The notes under the pieces are model-generated. The model did not search any database. It had not been told where the DNA came from and saw only the letters and a list, made by a program, of their open reading frames with translations. Source: Halichondria panicea (Eukaryota > Porifera > Demospongiae > Suberitida > Halichondriidae). Taken from it: a DNA stretch of 64,000 nt. The DNA is taken from contig NC_087378.1 of NCBI RefSeq assembly GCF_963675165.1, forward strand, positions 6,257,205 to 6,321,204, in the 5' to 3' direction. Shown here piece by piece: positions 21,201 through 32,400 of this stretch; position 1 is the stretch's first letter, and every line of letters begins with the position of its first letter. Position numbers and translations under genes: made by a program.

Positions 21201-23850
21201 CTGTCATGTCATGAAATCTTCTACTCCTTGCTTGATGCATCCTGTACATATAATTTGGGATGATTTAAAGTGAGACCAATACGTATATCACAGACACTGC
21301 TCTAACAAAATGGAAAATAGTTTTCTCCTGAGTAACTACTACCGTATAGCGGGTAATTTTCGGGGGACAAAATATTCGTGGTTGAGCAGTATTTAGTCAT
21401 TTCGTGAATAATAATTTCGTGGTTGCTGCTTGCACTGCAGGTAAAGGTAGGCAAGGTCGCTTCATTCGTGGGTAAAATATTCGGGTAAAATCTTCAAACG
21501 AAATATTTTGCCCCACGAAAATTACCCTCTATACGGTATTCTGATGACTGATGACTAGCACTGTTCATTCCCTCTCAGTCCCTCAGACCCTCGTGTTTTG
21601 GAGGCTCTTGGCACCTGCTACATAGAACTGAACAAGAACTCAGAAGCAAAGAAGGTGGGGGTACAGCAATATGACTATGACGTACAATATCCAAATACCA
21701 TCAATACAAACGATTTTGTACAATACGAGTGTCCCTTTTTTTCTTTCTATATAGATAATTAATTCGTGCACCCTTGCAGTGTTTAATGCGAGCCATTGCC
21801 AACAAGGACAAAATAGGAACTGCCATAATCAAGCTAGCAAAGTGAGTGCTTGTCATATCTGTACGTACTATTATGCGTAGGCAATTCGTTGCTAAGACTC
21901 GACTCATGCAGTTTGATTCCAACAGTCTTGAACAAATCCATGGTTCCTTGCCATCAAATTGTCTAGAATCCTGTTAACATAATTATACCCTACTCTCAAT
22001 TTGTTATGGATCATCTTCATTGCAGTAACTAACTTCATCTCAGCATTTCTTTAACGTGACTGTTTTGTCCCTACAGACTGCATGCCCAGTTAGACGAAGA
22101 TGAGGAAGCTGCTAAATTGTACACTCGGTTTGTAGCGACAGTCGTCACTAGTGAGGTAGGTGTGTGTGTGTGTGTGTGTGGGCGTATGTATATCTGTGTC
22201 TGTGGAGAGTGTATACATGCATGTATATATTAGAGTGAGACTGGACGGCACCACGTACTTGAGACAGCTTCTTTAAAAGCCTACTTCAGCAATTCGTTAA
22301 ATTCTGTGATAGCACTACCTCTCCCCTAGTATTTCTCAGAAGGACTTGTACGCTTGTGTTTGCCAAGATACAGTGTACATGTAGCTTCTTCAATTAAAGT
22401 ACTGTATAACTAGAAAATTTGGCGGCTATTATATTTGGCAAATGAGCTATGTGGCATCTCAGGCGTGGCTATTACAGCAATGACTTTGTGTCTACCGGAA
22501 AACTTTCATTTGACGGTTTTAAATTTGGCAATCTTTGGTAAAATCCGCCAATTGCCAAATTAAAACACCCACCACATTTTCCAGTTATCCGGTACACCGT
22601 TTAATCTGTAGGTACAAAATGATTAATGATTTATATAGTATACATGTCTGTAAAACCAGGGGTGACCTCTTTTGTAGACAGAATTCGATATGCCACAAGT
22701 AGGAAAGAATTGTCCCACAGTGTCTCGTAATATTCTCCCCCTCCCCCCCGTCTTAAAATACTCGCATCACTTCAAACACTAAGAGTAACTTATTGTTAAC
22801 AATAGCGGCCAGGGGGTCAAAAAATAGATTTGATGTCTCTTTTTATTACGGACCCTTTTACTATTATTAGTGTGTGTACTTTGGGATGGCTGAATTATGG
22901 TTTTGATTGAAGCAGGAGTGATTGAAGCTATATACAGATCAGAAGAGTTTGATTAAGAAATAAACATACATATACGTGTACCGACCCTCGTTATCCGGAA
23001 CCTCGATTATCACGCTCGGCAATTTTTTCTATAAAAATGTGCGTGGACCTTAAATGAGCCTCCTGTGCATTGCAGCCGTTACCATGGAGACAGGCCTGTG
23101 TATCTGCAAATGCGCAAATAACCATGTGGCACTGCTGTTTACCAATTAAGTGGGTGGATCAAGGCGTGGTTTATCTATTCGATTATCCGAATAATTATAT
23201 TCAGTTATCTACGGCCTGCCTCTGGAATCAAAGCATCCGGATAATCGAGATTCCACTGTACATGTACATTACTTTATGTTTGGTGCCCTCCCCTCCCCCC
23301 TGCTAGGCTGGCAACCAGCTGCCTGAAGAGGAGGGGCCAGCACACGTCTTCTTGGCAAAGTTTCACCTCAAGCATGGATCCTACAAAGAGGCTGAAGCCC
23401 ACGCTCAAAAGTGCACGGAGTATGAATCGGTAATTATTGTGAAGCCCTATTGGCAACTAATGGGTGTACAACGTGTAGTGCAAGCTCTCAACGAGGCAGT
23501 TTCTTTTTGTTACTTAGTTGCATACCAATTTCCTACATTTTCAAATTTGTATCGTCACTTAAAGAGGTGTTTACTACACCCGTGTATTACTAACGGTAAT
23601 GACATCAAATGAATGCCTAACTTGTTATGTTGAGTCCCTTGTGAGTTGTGACAACCCTCCCTACCCACCCCCCCTCCCTCTCCATGTGCAGACTAGAGAG
23701 GAGGGCAAGTCTGTCCTGCAAGAGGCTATTAAGTGGAGACGTCTGCTCGAGTCAGCTGGTCAGGGGAAGGAGATGAGTCTACTGCACCCTGATGAGGAGC
23801 TCTCACCTATAGCATCACACACTAAACTGCCAGAGACATCATCAAACTAA
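18255..23850 (+). CDS. CDC23: Anaphase-promoting complex subunit CDC23/APC8
   Basis: Thirteen exons: 18255-18376, 18578-18785, 18888-19036, 19160-19292, 19632-19809, 20190-20287, 20497-20743, 20975-21083, 21579-21654, 21780-21841, 22077-22155, 23307-23429 and 23692-23850. They join in frame to about 580 residues (human 597). Recognisable segments are EYRRAAHWLKNC, LGVVYKEMKLPEEARKNL, EVPNHWLRDFF, DTYSNLLFVM, DKYRSETCSVLGNFYGLRGD, HLAWILLGHEYIEKANCNMA, YYGLGHTYEVLNMSYFALYY and TREEGK. These are the tetratricopeptide repeats of APC8, a TPR-lobe scaffold of the ubiquitin ligase that triggers anaphase. The C-terminal tail is short and Ser/Pro-rich. Introns 8, 11 and 12 contain mobile-element debris. 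Confidence 0.95.
21340..21538. mobile_element. MITE, TACYGTAT family, copy 1
   Basis: The left end is TACCGTATAGCGGGTAATTT and the right end is its near complement, finishing CTCTATACGGTA. The interior holds cgtggttg/gaataat blocks. It sits in CDC23 intron 8. Similar ends occur at 22400-22594, 45519-45727, 54116-54327 and 56332-56556. Confidence 0.75.
22256..22800 (+). repeat. Dispersed repeat family B, copy 1
   Basis: Blocks match 58160-58700 in the same order: tgagacagct..taaaa, atagcactacc, ctagtattt, gtacgcttgtgtt, and (far right) a gtctc(g/a)taata..cccc block with tcac(t)tcaaacact. The copy is in CDC23 intron 11 and is interrupted by the MITE at 22400-22594. Confidence 0.55.
22400..22594. 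mobile_element. MITE, TACYGTAT family, copy 2
   Basis: The left end is TACTGTATAACTAGAAAATT and the right end, read inward, TACCGGATAACTGGAAAATG. The element is about 195 bp and non-coding, and lies inside dispersed repeat B in CDC23 intron 11. Confidence 0.65.
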
Positions 23851-24387
23851 TAATATTAAACCGATTTACTTGCGAAAATAATTGTTTCACACGAAATATC
23901 ATATCTTCCCTGTAGTTTAATTTCTTCTTCACGTGTGAGTGAGGGTGAATGAGTTGTAGCAAGAGCACATAAAGGGAATTAAGGAGCCGGGCCTACGGGC
24001 CACATTGCAAGTACATACAGTATGCTTGCATAGTGTGTGTTGATCTTAATCCCACAAGTCAAGGCATACCCTGAGAACACATTATATCACAACACGGTAT
24101 ACACATGTATATCTACTGTGTTGTGATGTATTATACACTGAGTAACGTTATGCATGCATGCTTATTTAGTCAGCATTTAGCATATTACGTATTTACATGA
24201 AGTAAATTCATCTTGATTGGTGTGTATGTTAATTATTATGGATTACACATTCTCATGCACTTCCACATTTGATTTGTCAACCTTCAGTGCAGTTACACCC
24301 CCGCGGCATCATTGGTATATAACACAACTAGTCAAGGCATAATTATTATACACCAAAAACAGAGCATAGGTGTTAATATATCGTAAC
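23851..24387. other. Intergenic region with a short hairpin
   Basis: This holds the CDC23 3'-UTR and the astacin promoter. An inverted repeat lies at about 24084-24102 / 24110-24130 (atatcacaacacggtat against tactgtgttgtgatgt). No gene was recognised. Confidence 0.5.
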
Positions 24388-26008
24388 ATGATGATGATGG
24401 CAAAACCGTATTTAAGCAGAGTGATTTTTATACTGGCAGCTGCCCTGTGCTTTACGCCAGTAGCTCGTAGCGCTGGTATCCTGGAGGGTTCGTTCCAATG
24501 TGACACTGATCGAAACCTTCCAGAAGATTTTCACAAACAAGTTTATCAGGGCTACAACCATCAAGTAAGTGCATGTAGATTATAGTTTCCATGTATCATT
24601 ATAGTAGAGACATGTATTAAACAATTCGATTGATAACTTGTGTTTAATAGGAGGATCAAGATAGTGAGAAAAGAGGAGCTGTATACGATATGATTCATTA
24701 TTTGATTTGCGATGGCCAGACGGAATTCTCCTGTTTGCATTCAACTCCTCTGTTGGTGAGCATCTGAAGAACTTGACCCTTGGTGCAATGGAAGAGATAA
24801 TGAGAGAAAGCTGTGTTCAGTTTGTGAACGTTAATGATACATTTAACGGAGATTACGTCGTGTTCACAGACCAAGGTGACGGATGTGCGTCATACGGAAT
24901 AGGCTTTGGCACGCCATTGATTACGCTACCAGATTTTGGTACTGAAGGCACTTGTCAGCATCATGGTGTCATCGTTCATGAGATACTACATGCATTAGGC
25001 TTCCTTCATGAGCAAAGCAGGCCAGATCGTGATCGCTATATAAACATAAATGATGAATATTTTGTTGAACCCAGAGAAGAGATTGCATTGCAATTTACGA
25101 AACTATGTGAATGCTTTTACGATTACCAGGGTAGTGAATATGATTACGGCTCAATAATGCATTATGGTATTTATGATTTCTCCAATGGATCTGGTCCAGT
25201 AATCGAAGTCAACAATGAACAAGCGTACGTGCGACAAGGATCACCTAGAATTGGCCAAGTGGTAGGACTAAGCCAGGGGGACATTTTGCAGTTGAATCGG
25301 CTGTACAATTGTCCAGCTGCTTGCATACGAGGTGAACTACGCGTGTTCATTAAAAGTGCAAGTGATGTGCCCTATTATGCTGTAAACCGTCCGCTTTCAA
25401 ACAATTACACAACTGGACTGTATGCAGTAGTCACAGCCAAGGATGAAATAGAACAAACAGTCACCAAAAGGACACAAAGTATTTTCAACACACAGAATCC
25501 GATATGGAACGAATACCTCTCTTTAGGTTCAAGTCAATGGCGCAACTTTCAAGTATCAATCCGAGAAGAAGTTACAAATCAACCTAGAAGTAATATGAGC
25601 AGAGATGGTGGCTTTCCACGGGATGAATATGATTGCAATGTGGGGATAGATTTGAGCATGGAAGTTTTTGATACTAGCGCTGATTATGTGGTGGTGTGCA
25701 GAAAGACGACTTGGGTGGAGTCGGTTGATGCTAGTGAAGTGGTTTACAGTGGAAATCAAGAGTTTTGTATCGAGGCAAACACATGCGTAAACTTTGAGTA
25801 CGAATTGCGACCAAACAATGTTCCGTGCAAACCGAACCCATGCCGCAATGGTGGTGCATGTGTGCACATTTTTGCAGGGTTTAGGTGTGAATGTCCTAGC
25901 GGGTACATAGGTCGACGGTGCGAATTGTTGTCACTCAAGTCGTGCGATTCGCAATACATATGCACGTACTGTGCCAGTTTCTACAACTCGATGTGTCTAC
26001 AAGGCTAG
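24388..26008 (+). CDS. Secreted astacin-family metalloprotease with C2-like and EGF domains
   Basis: Exon 1 (24388-24564) starts with four ATGs and encodes a signal peptide (SRVIFILAAALCF) and a short propeptide. Exon 2 runs to 26008. The catalytic domain begins near RWPDG and contains the zinc site HEILHALGFLHEQSRPDRDR and the Met-turn SIMHY, so it should be active. After about 200 residues a segment RGELRVFIKSASD, KRTQSIFNTQNPIWNEYLSL and LSMEVFD reads like a C2 fold. The C-terminus is an EGF module (PCRNGGACVHIFAGFRCECP, GYIGRRCE) and a Cys-rich tail. The start of exon 2 is uncertain. The strongest acceptor (exon from 24651) gives EDQDSEKRGAVYD, then runs out of frame. An acceptor at 24674 keeps the frame but drops that segment. 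Such enzymes cut matrix or growth-factor precursors outside the cell. Confidence 0.85.
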
Positions 26009-26434
26009 CTGAGGCTTTCGAATGAACTCAACCTAACATTTACACTAGAAAAATGCTATGTACACTTTAGATTCCTGACACGCATAATTAGTTACATTGT
26101 ACGTATGCGTACTGACTACGTTCTAAGGGTGATAGCACCATTGATTATAGTCTGACACCTGTAAAATGATATTTCCTGTGTTGATACTAATGCCATGCAC
26201 TACGAGCACATGCAAGACATGTTACATATAGAGCGCACACTTTTTTTTTCGTGAAATCTTTGTGTAAGATTGCTAACCCACGAAAACAGCGAAATTTAAT
26301 TTCACGCCACACGGTAGTTGCTAGAATTTCATAAAAGTATTTTGATAATACCGTTTTACATGTACAAAAACTGATAATTGGGGTTGTAAACATGTATGAG
26401 TTCCCATTAGAGTATTTAGGCCAAAATACATTAA
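26009..26434. other. Convergent intergenic region, astacin / RRP5
   Basis: This is 3'-flanking sequence of two converging genes. Around 26240-26352 there is a degraded inverted-repeat fragment (cgtgaaat..cccacgaaaa..aatttcacg) resembling the TACYGTAT elements. Nothing else was recognised. Confidence 0.5.
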
Positions 26435-29400
26435 TTATGAAGTGTTCTTTTTGGTCCTAGTTTCGACATACTCCCTGGCTTTCATTTTAACCTCTTCTAC
26501 ACTGCCAGCTGATCCATACTTGTCCTCAAACTCCAGATAGCGCTTGAAGAAGAACTTCATTTTCTGCACTGACACACTTAGATGAATCACTCGCTCGAAC
26601 AGACTCCTGCACAGGAGGTGGGGCTAATTCACAATACACAGTAAACTTTGTTTAGGTTGACATTAGGGCATTATTAAGTATCATGGTACATGCTGTGTAC
26701 ACTTTCATGTAGATTTATATTTGCGTCATATAAAAATTTGCTACTATTAAAGATAATTATGTTAAAGCGGCTTATAATTAATTATCCATGCTCTACACGC
26801 TGCAATTTGGCAGACAGCTGGCCGGACACACTGACAGACTCTATATAACCCCCGCCGGTCCACCTACATACACCTCAGGTTAATGACCTCTTAATCTTGC
26901 CATATTTAAATTTCACACACCATTAGATTCCTTATTCATTACAGAGGTATAATAACACATCTGGATTGTCCTGACAAGTTGTCCTAGCAAAATACATTTT
27001 GTTCTGCCATCATGTGATATATTGGTCGGACACTAAATTACCCATGCAATGTCCTTAGTAATCTCTAGGCTTTAGGTAATGCTTAGCGCATAAAATAGAA
27101 GCTTATATATACCTAGTCGTCTTGTCACTCTGCTACATAGCTACATGTATATAAATATCTAGGCCTCCTCTTGTGCAATGAACAAAGACACATGGCTGTT
27201 ATGAGATCATTATTTTAGTGCGCATGCGCATCATAACTATGACCTTTGGTCTTCAATCTTTGTATGCTAGGACACTATGACCGAGCAAGTAGCTAAATGG
27301 CCGGTCAAATAGGCTAATTGCTCGGAAATTGACCGATGATCGACTGTTATTTATACCTCTGCATTATGACTAACAAGGCGCTGGCTGCACGCTGTTTACA
27401 AGTACACATACATACTGTACAGTTTGGGTAAATCACCTGACTGGTTCAGCGTCTCCCAGTTTAATCAATTGGTCGATGTAGGTGGACCAGATGTCAATAC
27501 GTCTTGGGTAAGTGCTGAGAAGACTCTCAAACATGGTTATGGCTCTCTCCGGCTCACCATGCTTAAACTCCAGTATTGCAAATTTCTGTATCACCACCAG
27601 GTCTGCAAGACAAGAATTCCATGGTATTACACTACACTGAGGAACAGGCCTATAAAATGAGGCCACTCCACATGAATCAGCAGCTAGATTACGTGTACAG
27701 CAAAGTTACGTATATTCATTAACAGGTATAATGGGTCAAGTTGTATACATGGTGTATACACTGGTAATGCCAATGTTGTTTTGTCATGGTCTCGTCATGA
27801 AGTGTCAGCTACTTACGATCTTGCTTTCTAGCCAGGCTCTTCAGGCTTCTCTGTAGCAGTCCCCTGGCAGCCTGCCTTTTCTCTCTTCTCATAAGGAACT
27901 CTCCGTACTGGGTCCACACTAGTGGGTCCTTGCCAAACCTCTTAGTCATGGACTGGTACAGCTGGTCCGCAAGCTGTGTGTATGAGTGGTGGGGGTGGGT
28001 GACATAATTAATATTCACAGTAATGAAATGACAGAGCTACATACTATACGTGTATCTGCTGCTTCTGTACATGTATTTGGAAGTCATTCGTCATAATCAC
28101 AGAAAGAGATCATTAAAAATTAAAAAGCAAAATACTCAGTGTAGTTACGTTTTTACAAGCCCCACCATGCATGCTTACATCAAATTTTTGGCTCTGTTGA
28201 TAAATGGCCACTAGCCTGGTGAACACCTCCAGAGGCTCGTTTTCCCGGAGAGCTGACTCAAACACTTTTACAAGGGACTCTTGACTTCCGTACAGATTTT
28301 CCAGGTTCATCCAGCCCACCCACACATTCAGTTTCTCCTTTTCTTCTCTATATAAGGAGGAAGGGAAAAGCTGACGGCATGACTATACACCATATAACAC
28401 AACAAACACGTTATGGCAATACGGCATGCACACACTCTTCACGAGGAAAGATATGTAAAGGTGGATGGATGCTCAAACTTTTTCCCCAGCATGTGCATGT
28501 GCATGTGATAAGGCTTTAACAAATTTAAAATTGGTACACATCTTGTGCAACAACTGTGCTATTCTATAACTGTACCTAAACCCAATAGTCTTGAGGGCCC
28601 TCTGTGCAATGCTCCTGGCTTTGTCCACTTCAGTGGTGTGAAGGAAGAAAGACATATACTTGACCCACAGAGCTGAGTCATTGGGACTAGCCAGTACAAG
28701 GCGGTCAAAATCATCAGGTCCTTCTGGTTCCTTACTCTCAGTGAGGCAGGCTTGCTCGGTCTGGTAAAGGTGGGCCTCCTCTGCTTTCAGGGCAGCTTTC
28801 TTCTGGCGCTTCGTCTTTTTGGGAGCAGTCTGCAGCAAATGGGATCTTTAAGTGTACGGTGACATAATTATTCTGATGCACGCATGGTTTTATTTTGTTA
28901 TCAAAAAGACTTGCGTATTTTGAGTGAGTATACCAACATTTTATTTTTAGCCTTAGATTGAGTTAGTTACTGTCTATTTGCAACATTACATGCATAAACA
29001 CAGCTAAAGTCTATTTGTATTGAGTTCGGCCCCGCGGATTAAGTTATGTACCTCAACACAAATTAGACTTTCATTTGTGCACATACTACTTACAAACACA
29101 TACAGACTAGTAGATCTATTTGAGTACCTCTTTCTCTTCCACCTCACTCTCACTGCTTTTTTCAGCGGCGTCCTCGCCACTCTTAACCACACCCACGCCC
29201 CACTGGAACCCACCACTGAGTCGGAGGGTGGGTTTATCCTCAGTCACTGAACTTTGACCCTCGTCATTTTCATCACTAGACACACCTTCGACTTCAGACT
29301 CTTCACTGTCAGAGTCGTCTGCAACCAGCTCGTCCTCAGAGCTGTGACAAATTATTGTAATACAGATTTACAATGCCTACAAAACCAAGTGTAGCGTAAA

Positions 29401-32400
29401 GGGTATAGCACTAAAACTAAAGGAAACTACTTTTACATGGAGAAATCTATTCCAAACCTTACCCACACTCATACCGTAGTACTAGAAACTAAATTGATGT
29501 GTTGATACTAACTAATGGTATTTATGCGAGCAGCTATCATATCATACAGCTAATATGAGGTCTGTAACAATCCCCATAGAAATCGCGATTGTTTAACCCA
29601 GAAAACAAGTTTACTTCATAAAATTTTCGTAGCGCCGAAACACGTAATCTTATGTTCGTAAATATTTCTAGCATTACGGTAAGCAGATATCAAATTGCAG
29701 CACTTATTTGGGGGCAAGGATCCATCCATACAAGCTAATTTGGTGGACTGGGCTGCAGAAATAATGTTTTGGATGACAATTGAACTACAAATTCAAGCTA
29801 GAATTCAAACTAGTTGACACATATCCAGACTTATGGGTCTGCCAAGTTAAGGAACACACCACACACAGAGCTTTACTGTGTATATATCGTATGACTCCTG
29901 CAGCTACGGCCCCGATGCATAATTAAGGCCTATCTTATTGCGTATCCTATGAGTTTATGACGCACAGAAAGAACCAACATGTGCCGTGTGTATGGAATAG
30001 TTGATTTTATCAAGTAGATACCGCTATTGTTGTTATGATGTACTTGTGACAAAAATGTATAACTATAGCCAAAACATAGGACTCTATTCAATGTACCATA
30101 GCAGCCATTCTAAGACAGCGTCAACAAGTTAGAGATTTGACGTCAATTTCTACGCAATATGCTCGGTTCAATCACTGATTTGCGTCAATAGCAACTACAC
30201 CTCATTAACCACGCAGACACAATCTCTACTGCTTGTTGATCTATTATAAAAACAAAAGTTAGGTTAACCAGGTGTCAGTTCAGAATACTTGACAAACATT
30301 GCAAAATGAAGAAAACTCTTTTCGTCGTCTTCCTCGCTGTTATATCAGCTACACTAACTGTTGAAGGTGAGGATTGTAGAAAAGCTTAGAGGAAATCTAG
30401 CTACACATTTTAAACTGTGCTGAATTACTGCTGCCTATTACTTGTAGAGCGAAAAATTTCATTTATAAATTACGTCTATCAATATAGCGTCCCCTGTTGG
30501 AGCCATAAAGTTTAACAACACAGAGGTGTCTCCCAACATCCCCTACATTCAGATACTCCGTGGTAGAGATGGTAGAGACGGCCCTCAGGGAACACCAGGA
30601 ATCCCAGGCAAAGACGGGAGAGATGGGAGAGACGGGAAAAAGGGAGAGTCAGGCATGCAGGGAGTGAAAGGAGACAGAGGAGAAAAAGGACCTCTCGGTC
30701 CAGCCAGTGGAGGGGTCACATACGTGAGGTGGGGAAAGACAACTTGTCCCACTGTATCAGGGACAACGCTTCTCTATCACGGTATAACGGCTGGGAGTTG
30801 GTATTCAAACAGTGGAGGCGGAGCGAACTATCTGTGTATGCCACACAACCCTCAATATGGAGCTTATCTAGCTGGTGTGCAGAATTATAACCCACTGTAT
30901 GGAGCACAGTATGAGCCATATGGAGGACCAGGACCGATAGCTTCCCTTCTTAATCACAATGCTCCCTGTGCCGTTTGCTATGTTTCCACGAGAAGTACAT
31001 CACTAATGCTACCAGCTAGAATGGAGTGCCCAACATCTTGGACCCGTGAATACATTGGATATCTGATGTCAGCTTTTCGTTCTAGTGGACATTATCGAAC
31101 CATACACGAGTGTGTCGACCAATCACCTGATAGCGTTCCAGGAAGCGCAGTAGACGAAGATGGTGCTCTATTCTATCATGTGGAGGCTACCTGCAATGGC
31201 CTACCTTGTGGACCCTATGACCCACAGAAAGAATTGACATGTGCTGTGTGTACCAAGTAGACTCAGCTTAGTCAGCTACCCATAGTGTAGGAAACTGAAC
31301 GTATAATTATATACAAATTAGAAAAGCTAGTTTTGTATGTATAGGTATACATGTGATATAAAAGTTACACGGTGACATAATTTACGACTCACGACATTGC
31401 TCCACAGATATTACACTCTGTTGCATGGGCCCAAAAAAGTGTACATCATTGATGATTTGAGTTTCTCGTGTTAAAACCTTTTAACTTTAGACCAGTTGTC
31501 AACAAAATAGCAGTAAAAAAATAACGAGCCAACATTTCAAGCAGCCATCCACCATTCAAAACAACTCTTCAAGATTCAGAGAAGAAATACAAAGAAAGAA
31601 GAGAAACATCACATGTACAACAGCCAAAGCAATATCAATTTTTATCTGTGCATGTGCAATAATTAATTGCAAAAGGGGCAGATCTTTGACCATTGCAAGT
31701 AATAATAGCTGATTCAGGTCAAAAAGTGGAGCGGCTACGTGTTTCTACGCCTCTGTATAGTACTAAAACCAAGGAGGAAACTACTTCTCTGCATGGAGGA
31801 GAGTATAAACTCTACCCAGATCATTAGCAGATGCCAACTACCATGTACATGTACGTTATGTACCTTGATTCAGCACTCTCAAGTTCAATGCTCTCTCCAT
31901 CACTAGTAACCATTTTTTCTGTTGTCTTTTTTCTTTTCTTGCTAATTTCTTTCTCCTGTTTCTTCCGTAGTTTCTTTGCTGCCTTCGGGTCCACATGAGA
32001 GAGACGCATGGAGAGGTCCACCTTGTTGTTAGCAGCATCAATACTGTTTAGAAATAAAAAGTAGTGAATTTTAGTTATTGTTCTACATTAATATTTTGGC
32101 TTCTAGTACCGCGGCTGATTTTTCGTATGTAGTGTAGCGGAAGTGGTGAGTTATCGTTCTCACGAGACATTACGCATAAAATTGATTGGTTTGATCATTC
32201 GTACGTGCAGTACAGTCAGTGAAAATCTGTTGATAGAGGTCACCTCTGAACAGTAGTAGTATTTACAGAAGTGGTCTATACCAATATCAAAAGTTCATTA
32301 GGAAGAGTACGCAATCCAATAGACCGTACACAAAAGGCATTCTGACTAGTGACTTACTTCAGTACCTTGGCTTTGACCAGTTTGCCCAAGGTGAACTGCT

